Source of the DNA: Lutraria lutraria
Lineage: Eukaryota; Mollusca; Bivalvia; Venerida; Mactridae
DNA: 64,000 nucleotides
NCBI GenBank assembly: GCA_964023205.1
Contig: OZ026833.1
Coordinates: 30,530,830 to 30,594,829, forward strand
Direction: 5' to 3'
Part shown: positions 52,101-62,117 of the stretch, in pieces
How positions within the stretch are numbered: the stretch's first letter is position 1
Layout of the letters: the number at the start of each line of letters is the position of its first letter
Position numbers and translations under genes: made by a program
Notes under the pieces: model-generated
What the model saw: the letters and a program-made list of their open reading frames with translations, nothing else
The model's database searches: none
Told to the model about the DNA's origin: nothing

Positions 52101-54871
52101 ATCAGGTATATTCACATAATATTACATCTTGATTTAAAAGAAAATTGTTGATGAAAAATGGAAACCGACGATGCACTTCAAATTTACTAGTATATCATTA
52201 CTACATGATCTTGATAAAGGTTTTATTCAGAAGAAAACGTAGAACAAAACCAATTAGACATTACATCAAAACAACATAATACTAATAATATTAGCTGAAA
52301 AAAAAGATGAATATTTATATAAAACCATTCATCTCAATCTTACATACTCCATACATCATAAATACAGAATTGCATTAATAGTTCATTTAAAAAGGAGAAA
52401 AATTATCTTTATTACAACACTACGTTTAACCTTGCAGAGCTAGATTGAGCATACATTGATAATAGGCAACATTCTACAACATTCACGTTATATTTCATAA
52501 TAACTCCAGGATTGTTATATGGAACGTCAAAACTGCCGTCTGTTGAGAGAAACTGGTATATATAATTAGTTGGCTTTTGGATAGGTCTATTGATTGAGTC
52601 TATTTGGTATTAAGTTGAGTCAAACTGACATAGTGTTTTAGTGAAAAAAAAACGGGTGATCAAATTGTCCTTATGTTGGGTCAAATTTTAATCAGGTTGG
52701 GTTACGTTCATAATAATGTCAAGTAAAAGTGGCATTTTATTGTGTCAAGTTGGCATTAAGACGGGTCAGATTGGCATTATGTTGAGTCAACTTGACATTA
52801 TGTTTGGTCAACTTGGCATTTTATTGAGTCAACTTGACATTATGTTTAGTCAACTTGACATTATGTTAAGTCAACTTGACATTATGTTTGGTCAAGTTTG
52901 CTTTACGTTAAGTCCCAATCGCCAACTCGACACAACCTAATGTCATATTGACTCATCTTACATTGTAATGCTAAATAGACTAAATCATATGTCAACTGGA
53001 CACAACAGTATGCTTATTTAACTCAGCGAAATGCAATTTTAACTAAATATAATGCCGCAGTAGCAGTATGGTGTACATATCAGTTGTACATGTATTTATA
53101 AATTGGGTGTAATATTAACAGCCCGATTAGCTCTGTTAGTAGAGCATCTGACTTGCAAGCAGGAAGTAATGGGTTCGAGACCCGTTTCGGGTGCATTCTT
53201 TTCCTCCTCCTATCACACCATCTTGACTAAACATAATGTCAAATCGACTCAACCAAATGCCGACCAGACTCAACCTTATGTCATTTTGACTCCGCATTAT
53301 GCTTAATGTTTAATTTGCCCATCAAAATTCTAACTTGACTTAACATAATATCAACCGACTTAATTAATCTAATGCCAATTTGACCCAACACAATGCTAAC
53401 TTAACCCAATCTAAGTCCAACTTGACTTAACGTACCTCGACTGACTCAATTTAATGCCAATTTGACCCAACATAATGCTTACTTGGCCCAACCTAAGTTC
53501 AACTTGATTTAACATAATGGAAACTGGACTCAACCTAATGCATATTTGACCCAACATAATGTCAACTATTCATATTAACCAAACATATCAGTTTCTCTTA
53601 ACAAAGGGCAGTTTTGGCGTTCCATACTGTAACTCGATATATTTTGAAGATTGGTATCTACATAATGCCTGTTTTAACCTTGATTATGTAAGAACTTCAA
53701 AATGCAGTAAACTTGTTGAAAAAAGAAGTAAATGAGGAAAAGATTATCCTTACCCATGCAAAATACCTTCGAGATATTGCTTTATTATACCAAAACATGC
53801 AATACACACTTATAACTCAATAAAATGGTATAACCGCATGATGTAATAAATAACAAATAAAAGATATGGTACGTGGGAAATTTGATTTTCACTTCATTTG
53901 ACGTTAAGTGTCGAATAGTTAGAAATCTTGCAGAGACATTTGAATTATTAACGATCCGGAGTATTATATGATTCAACTTTCGTATACAGAGGTGTTGATT
54001 TTTTATAATATTTTATAGTTACCGATTTTTGAGCACCTGTAGTAAGCTATTTATAGTTCATGTAGCATAGAAATATTATAAACACCTAACTCTCATGCAT
54101 AAATTAACACGTTATATAAATGTGTTTTGCTAAAGAAATGCTGTACCAATTAGCAAAATGAGCTATTTTATATAGTTTTTTTCTCAAAAATAGAATTTAC
54201 CAAGTTAAAGATAGTGCATGAAGTCCAAATCTATTGTATAGCGTAAAAAATGTAAAGTAAGTTATGTATAAGCTTTTCCCCTACTTTCTGTCACAAAAAA
54301 GCATTTTAAAAACATATTATTAGTAAAAACAATTAAAGCCCTATATATATCATATATTTATACATAGTAAATTTCTTTTGCAGAAAAAGAGTAGTAAAAC
54401 ATAACTGTGCATTTTGAGCCAATCTGAAAAAAAATCGATTCATAACATGTTTCAACAACTGAAAGTTTATGTTTTCGCCAGATTTGTACGCGGGTCCAAT
54501 AAAAAAACTACTAGTATTGAAAACTATCTGCTATAGCCCCCATCAGAATTCAGCCAATATTTTGCTCTTATTTAAGAAAAACATGATAGTAAAGTTTCGT
54601 CTGCTAAACTAAGCTAAGCTAAGCTTGTGAACAATTTACTATCTACCGAAATCAGTGCCCACCCACTCTATGTTCATTAAATGTAAGCGGGTAGATTTAC
54701 TCTCATGTGTAAGACGAATTAGCAGAAATAAAACTTGAACATTGACGTGAGCCTAACTTTGATGATTAAACAAATAAATGTATGTAAGCTAGAATACGTA
54801 CGCAACTGCCAAGCATGTGCGACGGACACTGCTCCCACCATGAAAATATCCCCAGTGTTTAAAACAGCCAT
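49156..54871 (-). CDS. MAPEG-family membrane protein 1, LTC4S/MGST2-like
   Basis: Small four-helix membrane protein of the MAPEG superfamily (leukotriene C4 synthase, MGST2, FLAP), expected in endoplasmic reticulum or nuclear membrane as a trimer. Exons in transcription order: 54871-54802, 52061-51962, 51004-50934, 49817-49736, 49291-49156, giving 152 residues. Start MAVLNTGDIFMVGAV precedes the first helix. In LTC4S numbering it keeps R30, R31 and SPP, then GPPDF, RAQQN (R51, N55), E58, LWTAG (W68), Y93 and Y97 in YNNGY, and R104, whose codon is split by the last intron. Position 59 is F, as in MGST2, rather than the Y of LTC4S. C56 of the NC pair is G. Retention of R51 and R104 argues for a glutathione-using enzyme rather than a FLAP-like scaffold. 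Substrate is unknown. Intron 1 holds the foldback element at 52520-53624. Confidence 0.9.
49919..50172 (+). mobile_element. tRNA-derived SINE, family 1, copy 2
   Basis: Same order of blocks as 611-890: GTTAGTGCGCTGGATTTGTA, TGGACAACAATG, GTGGAAGGGTCAGT, GGTTAGGTGAA and an AAATAAATAA tail. The B-box has decayed. It lies in an intron of MAPEG gene 1, antisense to it. Confidence 0.72.
50440..50680. repeat. Probable dispersed repeat in MAPEG gene 1
   Basis: ATGCCCCCTCTGGGTGACCT, CCTTTGACCTACTGACC, CCATAATAAAGTTTGATGAC and CAGACAGACAATC have the style of remembered bivalve repeats. Single copy in this window. Confidence 0.35.
51665..51815 (-). mobile_element. SINE, family 5, reverse copy in MAPEG gene 1
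   Basis: The reverse complement shares GGTCGTGTGTTCGATTCTCA, GGGACGCTTTATCAG and ACCGAGCCTAGTACTGTG with the copy at 25325-25455. It lies in the MAPEG gene 1 intron between exons 2 and 3, in that gene's own orientation. Confidence 0.66.
52660..52915 (+). repeat. 21-bp tandem array, left arm of the foldback
   Basis: About a dozen units in register, the central ones nearly identical (GTCAACTTGACATTATGTTT). Because 21 is a multiple of 3, the array reads as a repetitive ORF (SQLDIMFGQL...), an artefact with no family match. Confidence 0.88.
53121..53193 (+). tRNA. tRNA-like sequence, anticodon TGC, probably a pseudo-tRNA or SINE head
   Basis: 73 nt fold as a cloverleaf: acceptor GCCCGAT/TTCGGGT, D-arm GCTC/GAGC, loop CTTGCAA (anticodon TGC, alanine), variable AAGTA, T-arm ATGGG/CCCGT with a perfect B-box GGTTCGAGACC. 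A TTTT run follows within 10 nt. Defects: 1:72 is G-T, 7:66 is T-T, 31:39 is A-G, and the D-loop lacks the GG pair. It has C3:G70, not the alanine identity pair G3:U70, and the body recalls lysine tRNA. A functional gene is unlikely. Confidence 0.55.
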
Positions 54872-55324
54872 GATTTCAACAATGTAAATTTTTCACCCTA
54901 TCCAGGTCATATAATAGAACACCTATGTTATCAGACAAAATGATAGTGTATAGTAAGTGAACGCATATCTTTATAGTATTCACAAGAATAACGTACATTC
55001 CACGCGTTCGTTCGTGCGTAAAAATGTATGCATACAAATGAACTCAATTAAAACCCATTAAAATGACAAAATGAGCTTTGAATTCAACATCTAATCAGTT
55101 TAAATACGTTTTTTCTAATTTCTTACGCAGTGATCTCCCTTTACACGTGTAAGCTGGACGTCACAAACATTCTCGTCAAGATTTTAACCAAGCGTTGTTT
55201 TTTTAATTATTTTGACGTACACATATACTATTAAATTATCAGAAAGGTTGTACAATGTATTTCAAACATACACTTTGTTTCATGATAGAAATTGTTTACA
55301 ATATTAACAATTAAGCCTCTCTCG

Positions 55325-55460
55325 TTTCATAAACACGCTCGGTAGTTGTGGTTGGGACATTGCAAATGCGTCCCTGTATTATCGGGATGCAGAGCCGAGA
55401 TTCAAACCAACGACTGTCGAATCAGTAGTCCAGTGCGTTACCACTCATCGTCGGATACTC
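55325..55460 (-). mobile_element. SINE, family 5, reverse copy upstream of MAPEG gene 1
   Basis: The reverse complement shows GTAACGCACTGGACTACTGA, GGTTTGAATCTCGGCTCTG and CAACTACCGAGCGTG. It lies about 450 nt upstream of the start codon, possibly near the promoter. Confidence 0.62.
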
Positions 55461-56349
55461 AAGGTTGCAAGTTTGAGCTTTCTTGAAAACGTCGGCCGCC
55501 TGATGCGCATGTATTCTTTATATCCAGAAATGTAATAAAATGTTAAAATTTACTGAAAACGTACCCTTTTTGCACAGAAATGTCATATTTCGTCCATTCT
55601 CAAAAACATCGCTTAAATATCAACATTCGCTACATTACGTTGCGCTCCCTGATGTATGTTCGTTGAGAAAATCAATGGGCATTTTAGCAGCGTGACTAGA
55701 GGACGGGTCTTGGTGGAACACCATATCATTATCTCTTCCAAGAAAAAGACGCGGACAGCTTGTATTAATCGACATTATTAACTAACAATATTTGGCACGT
55801 TTTCACTTTAAATGCACGGCCGATATGAAGTTCACCAAGACATTATGAACACAAAACTAGGCATGTATGAAACGTTTCTGCTATTATGAGATTCGGTCAT
55901 TCTGATGGCTGTCCATCTCGGCCATTATAAAACCATTGCAATATATTCTCTATAACGGCCTCAGGCTAATATGACCTGATAAAATTCAGCCCAATAACAA
56001 GGCCATTATGAAAAACACTTATTTACATCGTGATAATCAGACTGAGTACGTACGCTATCGGCGGGAAATAAGCATTAATTAAAATACTCAAACGATAGAG
56101 TGTCTATATGTAATACATTGTGTGATGTGCTGGCAACAATCTGATTCATGGAAACAAACAAGTACAGCCCTAACTATGAAAACTACCTTAATCCGATCCC
56201 TTACTAAATCACACTGTCCCTGGCATCATAAACAAACAAACAAAACAAATCAAGAAACTTGAAATGAGATAAAAGCATGATATATATGTACGTAAAATTT
56301 ATAAACTGAAACACCCCTGGTAGTAATATTGCCTCAAGCAATCATGTGG

Positions 56350-56515
56350 GATGATCGGTGATGTAGTTGTAATGCGCTGGACTACTACAGGATCGAAAGG
56401 TCGTAAGTCGTTTTTCGCCTTCCGAATTTCTCTGGGACGTTTTTTCAGTATCTTCTCCCCCCCCCCCCCCCCCCCCTCTCTCTCTCTTTCTCTGGGGCGG
56501 CTCCAAAATTACCAT
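56350..56515 (+). mobile_element. SINE, family 5-like, with C and CT runs
   Basis: The head GTTGTAATGCGCTGGACTAC matches family 5, followed by AGGATCGAAAGGTCG, CTGGGACG, a 20-nt C run (56457-56476) and a CT repeat. Confidence 0.5.
56457..56493. repeat. C run and CT microsatellite
   Basis: Twenty C followed by an imperfect CT repeat. It yields artefactual ORFs on both strands. Confidence 0.93.
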
Positions 56516-57157
56516 AGCTGTCGAATAGGCTGTTAAATAACGGATGAAAAAAGTCTTATGAGACGTCTGTATAAGCGCCGTTAAATATCGCAATGCCGCA
56601 CTTACCCTTTAATGGTCGCAACTTTGATGTTATATATGACGCAACCGCCTGCATTCAGTACAGGCAATAACGACTTGGCAAGATACACATATTTTCTACC
56701 CCACCCTAATAGCATCAAGCATGCACAAACGTGCCTCTTGATGAAGGGGAAGTAATGCATCAGTGCATACTAAGCCAAGGGACAGCGTATCGCTACGCAC
56801 ATAAAACATGAACCGAGCTGCTCGGACAGCATGGGTAATTGTCGTTTGGGTAATATTATACATATATATTTCTTCGACAGTAATTTCGAATGGTGCAAAA
56901 CTAGACCAACTTCACAGTAACATGAATCTATACATCGTGCACGCGCGTACATTACTTGATAGGGTTGTAGCGGAGTCGGTTAAGAGCTCTCGGGGCAGAA
57001 GTTTTTAAGGCTCGATGCCGACTACTGACAAAAATAATTCCTCCTGTTTGATGGCGTTGTGCGGGCTACAAAGCAGTGCCCAATCACTTGGTGTTTGTTT
57101 ATTTGTCAGAATAATAAAAAAATAGTTTGTCTATCTTTGCGACAGGTGCATTTCTAC

Positions 57158-57579
57158 TAGGGCTGTGGATCATTGGGTGAGTGGCGATCCGATCCAATCC
57201 ACGATTCAACACGTACGATCCACAAATCGAATCACGAATATTTTGTTATCAAATAACCCATCTAAAACTTCAACATTGCAGTCCTGAAGATAGCTAAATT
57301 TAATTTTCACCAGCGTCATTTTCTGGTTAAAGCCTGTTACTCAGTATTTAAAGATCCGGATGGACCTCTCGGCAAACAAAGTAGTCTATGATGAGACTAT
57401 TAACATATATATATATAAATTATATATTCAGAGAAAATGAAATTTTAAGAACAAAGAATACACTTTAGGTTAAAAAACAAGATCGCGAACCACAAATCTC
57501 AGTAATGACGATTATTCGTACTCGATTTTTCAATTTGATTCGTGATTACCCGAGTACTCGGATACTCGCCACAGCCCTA
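57158..57579. mobile_element. 422-bp hAT-type MITE with an 8-bp target duplication
   Basis: Ends TAGGGCTGTGG and CCACAGCCCTA are exact inverses, and ATTTCTAC flanks both sides (57150-57157 and 57580-57587). The interior has related inverted words such as CACGAAT and ATTCGTG. Lack of coding capacity and the 8-bp duplication fit a non-autonomous hAT element. It lies between the two MAPEG genes. Confidence 0.9.
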
Positions 57580-58114
57580 ATTTCTACTCTAAATTCACTT
57601 ATCGAAGTTTTCTAAAAGCGAGTGTTATTCGCATTTCACGCTGAGGCTGCTTGAGTATAACAAACCAAATGTCTTCAGTTCGATCTCTTGCGTTAACCCG
57701 TACTGTGCTAGTACGAGTAATGTTGGGTTTGTAACGTAGTGAATGAGCATTTGGCACGTCTTGTATCTTACTACATATACTTCATATGTACGTATCTAAG
57801 ACAGATACTTGGTGTATCAATATACGTGTACATACAATTAGTTGAGTAAGTATGCAGGTATGTGAGTATATGTACATTGATATGCTTGCAATAGAAAATT
57901 GTGTTTGTTTGAAAACTGTGTTTGTTTGAAAACTACCAGGATGTGGGAACGAACTAAATGCGGAATGATTCCAAACAGAACAAGAGCGACCAGGCGCCGC
58001 ATTGAAAATGTATAAACTGGTTCTTTTTGACTCTGTCTGTACCTTTGGTGCACTATTACTTAGAACGGAAACCAGGTCTTTCCTACGGTGGCAAAAAAGG
58101 GCCATAGGAAATAT

Positions 58115-58300
58115 TTTATTTACCGCGTGGGCACGTAGTAGCTACGGCTTGCGTACTTAATAATTACCACGTGCGTACATGATATCTACTGCGTGCGTAC
58201 TTGAAAGCTATTACGTGCGCACGTAGTACATGTAGCTATCACGAGGACACCTGATAATTATTACGTGCGCACGCAGTAGCTATCGCGTGAGATTATTATT
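58115..58300 (+). repeat. Imperfect minisatellite of CACGTGCGTAC/TAGCTA words
   Basis: About five loose units built from TACGTGCGCACGTAGTA, GCTATCACG and GATAATTA. It is far more CpG-rich than its surroundings. It lies between the MAPEG genes, about 750 nt from the 3' end of gene 2. Confidence 0.8.
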
Positions 58301-59044
58301 ATAGTAAGTGCTTCGTAAATCCCAACATGTGGAATATCCACTCCGAAGGCTATAGAATTCCTTAAGATCTCGGGGTTGAGTTCAAATTAATACGAAAAGT
58401 ATTAATGCGGTCTCATTTGGAAGAATTGAAAACGTATTGTTCTTACAAAAGTGATCGTTTGTTTAACTGGTTGTTATAATTGGGGTTATCGGTAATTGAC
58501 CGAAGGCGCAACCGTGAGAACCAGATAGTTGTTCTGTCATCATAAACTTCTCCTGTACTTCCGGTATCACCATGTGCTTGCATTAGATCCGGGAAGTACA
58601 AAAGTACAAGTACTTAGTCTAGAGATTAGTCCAGTACTAATGTTTCTTGGAAAGTTGATGTAATCAATAGTGGACAACATATATAACATGTATAGTGCAT
58701 ATTTTGACAAAGTCTACTATTCTGGTATTATGATTTATTATCCAAACACATTACATTGTATCATGAATATAAAACTATGGCAAATAATGTACACATTAAT
58801 TTCGTATAAAAAATAATCATACATAATCCTGTAATATAAACTTCCAGTCGGTGCACATGTGAATATTCTGTGTATGCAAACTTGTGTAGTGTGTTTCAGT
58901 ATCACTCACCATTAGCGTAATACATAAAACGCGACTAGAAATAACTCAGTCATTCTGAGTAATATGCATATAAAAGATGTATCAACATATGACCTGCAAT
59001 GATACAGTCTTGAATATCTGGCACTGTCCGGTATCTTCATTGGT

Positions 59045-62000
59045 TTAAGCAGGTAGTACCTTCTCCTTTAACAGTGAGAATACATCGATGTCGAAGTTAC
59101 GCTTCAGTACAATGTTGCCCATGCCAACAAACACAACAGCAAGCAGGCCTTTCAGTGCTCTGATACTGTGATAAAATGGTTTTACCCTGGAAAGGAAACT
59201 AGACATGCAGATTACAGTAATTGACTTACAGAGTTACAAGTGGCACAAGCAGATCCGTCTGAGCGGTGGAGTTAGCAGTGTTATACAAAAGGTAAGACCG
59301 GCCCTTGTTATGGCAAAGAAGTCATAATACGGTCATGAATTAAAATAAAAGAAACAATATAATGCAATGGATTATTGTAAAAAGGAAGTGAATTGGACCC
59401 ACCTGTCGTCTGGTGACCTGATGTATCCTTTGATGTACTTATGACGAGCAAACAAATAGTAAGACCCCAATAAGGCTGCCGGTACTGAAATATATACAGC
59501 TCTATTCTTTACTGGTATACAAATTTACGAATTATACACAAATAATGCATGATAAGATTTTTCATAACACTCCGAATTTCGCGCCACGATCGGCATCGCA
59601 TTTCACGATAGCAAACTTGAGAAAGGCAATGCAAACAAGGTTACTTTCTACTAAACAGATCAATTTAATTTGAACATATAACAATAACATGAAATGTAAG
59701 CCAAAAACAAAAGGTTAATAAATATGAGACAAGATCACAAAACAGGTTTGTAGAGATTCTTTTATACACCTGTTTTACAAAAAAGGGACATAAATAGTCG
59801 ATTCGGGTGAGAAGATTTAATAAACGATCACGTCCACCTGGTTCAAAATCGAAGAAACGTGGAACCATGCTAGTATATGTACCAAGAAGAAGTCAAGTAG
59901 ATATATAAATATATAAAAACCTTGATGTCCAAATATCCCAGCAGTCCACAAAGAAATTTGAAAAGGAACGCCAAACTCTAAGCAGTTCTGTCTACAAATA
60001 TATTTGGAAAAGTAAACAACTAATACATTCAATAATCAACACAAAACTTTCGAGAACTCTCTTGTATGACATATTAATCATTAATAAACAAATAATATGA
60101 TCTAGTGTAACCATAGAATCAATTAAAGACCTATACTATGTGTAGATTAAATGGTACAGCTATATCTTACTGAGCCCTGAGAGCGCGGATAAAGTCTGGA
60201 GGTCCGTCTGTTTTCGGAGGCGTGATTTCATGTTTTCGTCTTAAAACTGCAACTTCGGTGGCAGCCATTCCTACAAAACATTAACATAAGTATACAAATG
60301 TTATACAACATTTCAAGCATCATGTCATCTTAGCGCGTTATCTTCATATCCACCGAAACCAACAATTTATTCAGATTACCAACGAAAACATATGTTTTTG
60401 TTCATTGCAGAAAGACTTGCTGAGTTCTAACTACCAATTTATATACTTATTTCCCTGCAAGGATAATATATCAGTGAGGATAACGCACGTGACTTTTGAC
60501 GTCACCAATGGGTAGTGGGGGAGCATTTTTTGGCACGAAGCTAAGAGAAAGGAAGCGGTGGCATTTCTTTGTATTCTTGACAGTTTTCAGTAACATTCGG
60601 ACCAAATGAAAAAGACACTACTGCGAATGTTACAGAAAACTGTCAAGAATACAAAAAAATGACAACTATACGTGAAACATACGCTATAGATCGTGAAAAT
60701 TGAAATCGGTATAAAACTTACAGCTTCCGTTTCCTGGCTTCGTTCAAAGTGCTTCCCGCCTTACCCATTTGTGACGTCAAAAACACGTGGGTTATCCCTA
60801 CTGATATTATGTGAGCGTATGACAATATACGGGGAAAGCCAAATATCAAGAATGTTGGTAAGCCTACAAGAACGTAGCCTGGTTCCCGGCGTTTATACAT
60901 GAATACTATCCCCTATCAGGTAGTTGTATTAACTCTATACAACTACCTGCCCCTATGTAGCAGTTAGAGGCAGCCAGCCTAACAAACTTACACAACAAAC
61001 GTTTATAACAGAAAAGGTAGACAATTCTTTTGTGCAATGAGATAATGCAATAAACACTAAATACATTTAAGATATATATATGTGCAGTTCATTGTGTTCA
61101 ATGAAACATAAGCAAAAGGGTTAATGTGAAGATTAAACTTTTATTTGATGAAATTTTGAATATATGCAGTTATGTGCGATGTAACTCTCACATTTACACA
61201 GACTCCACTCAGAGTTGTCGTTCGTTATCCCTTAAATACATGTATAAAACTGGTTTTCCTCGACTGTACTGCAACTTGAAACGGGAACCAGTTTATACGT
61301 GTTTGTGAATATCAAGTAACGATAACTCATGGTAGTGATTGACTCTTAAGTTAATATATTAAGCATGAATGTGTAAATAACATACAATATTACTGTATGG
61401 CATGTTTGAGTCAACTCTGGTCTATATCATACAAAAACATACTTTGCATTAATTTTGCTTAAACGGTGGTTTGTATTTTAGTGAGGCCCTTTATATAAAC
61501 CGACAGTTGTATACACTAAAAACTGACCTTTTGAATGTACATGTATGTCTAAATTTAGAAGATAACGGATACGCTTGAGGTTAAAATCCTTCAATAGACC
61601 AACATACTATAAATTGAAATTCAACAAAAATCAACCGTTTCGGACTTCAAATTAATTGATAAGTAGGCCCAGGGTCTTTCAATTGAATGTTCTATTTGAG
61701 TGACCCTGATATAGGCCTATACATAATAGCGTCAACAGAAGTAATGTTATTGTTGATGTGAACCGATATATATAAACCCTTACGAATGTCCTTGAACATG
61801 CACTCAATAGATAGTTATATGTATATATCCAGGAAATATAAGTTTACAGAATAATACATTTACGTATAAACACAGACATGAACACCTGGTTCAATATTTA
61901 TAATATACAATGAGTTAGATACATGTATATTATAGTGTACATGTATGTATAATGTATAATATATATTTAGTCACGCCAGTAGTGTTGTACGAATTGAATT

Positions 62001-62117
62001 AAATCATGCTCTACTCCGCACCACAAATAATTTAAAGGATCAGTAAATGAAATTACCAAGTTGCCATGCATGAGCCACTGCGACCACTCCGACTAATAAC
62101 AAATCTTCCGTCTCCAT
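59045..62117 (-). CDS. MAPEG-family membrane protein 2, LTC4S/MGST2-like
   Basis: Tandem paralogue of the MAPEG gene at 49156-54871, same strand. Exons in transcription order: 62117-62057, 60270-60171, 59991-59921, 59484-59403, 59186-59045, giving 151 residues. Exons 2-4 have exactly the lengths of the first gene (100, 71, 82 nt) and all phases agree. Start METEDLLLVGVVAVAHAWQL is directly the first helix. It keeps RRKHEITPP, GPPDF, RAQQNC (R51, N55), E58, LWTAG, Y93 and Y97 in YIKGY, and R104 at a split codon. The QVPAA segment also resembles FLAP, but the glutathione-binding arginines favour an LTC4S/MGST2-type enzyme. A reverse AATAAA at 58734-58739 lies about 310 nt downstream of the stop. 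Intron 1 holds a 332-bp palindromic MITE. Confidence 0.9.
60472..60803. mobile_element. 332-bp palindromic MITE in MAPEG gene 2 intron 1
   Basis: The two halves are inverted copies. Outer arms are CAGTGAGGATAACGCACGTG and, inverted, CAGTAGGGATAACCCACGTG. The inner arms (about 60569-60600 and 60624-60656) share TATTCTTGACAGTTTTC. Each arm contains TGACGTCA. Arms match with indels across most of the length. No target duplication is clear, and no coding content is seen. Confidence 0.78.
60917..60949. repeat. Perfect 13-bp hairpin with a 7-nt loop
   Basis: CAGGTAGTTGTAT, loop TAACTCT, ATACAACTACCTG. It is too short for a microRNA precursor and has no flanking pairing. Confidence 0.85.

Larger units (their letters stand above)
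52520..53624. mobile_element. 1.1-kb foldback-like element with tandem-repeat arms
   Basis: Terminal inverted repeats of 36 nt start TGGAACG(T/C)CAAAACTGCC and match at 32 of 36 positions. TA lies on both flanks (52518-52519 and 53625-53626). Inside, the left arm is an array of 21-bp units (GTCAACTTGACATTATGTTTA consensus, split by variants) and the right arm is a more decayed array of the same unit in reverse orientation. A tRNA-like sequence sits at 53121-53193. No transposase is visible. It lies in intron 1 of MAPEG gene 1. Confidence 0.8.
54872..59044. other. Intergenic region between the two MAPEG genes
   Basis: Holds the unmapped promoter of MAPEG gene 1 (no clear TATA box), two SINE copies, a C/CT run, a hAT MITE, a minisatellite and the 3' UTR of MAPEG gene 2. 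No conserved coding exon was recognised. Confidence 0.55.

Noticed and set aside
52716..52940. Repetitive ORF SQLDIMFGQL-type
   Set aside because: A product of the 21-bp tandem array, whose unit is a multiple of three. No protein family match.
57782..58105. 107-codon minus-strand ORF
   Set aside because: Overlaps simple duplicated words (TGTGTTTGTTTGAAAACT twice) and shows no recognisable domain or splice context.
60917..60949. Hairpin resembling let-7 (GGTAGTTGTAT)
   Set aside because: The let-7 core GAGGTAGTAGGTTGTATAG is not present, and a 33-nt stem-loop is too short for a precursor.
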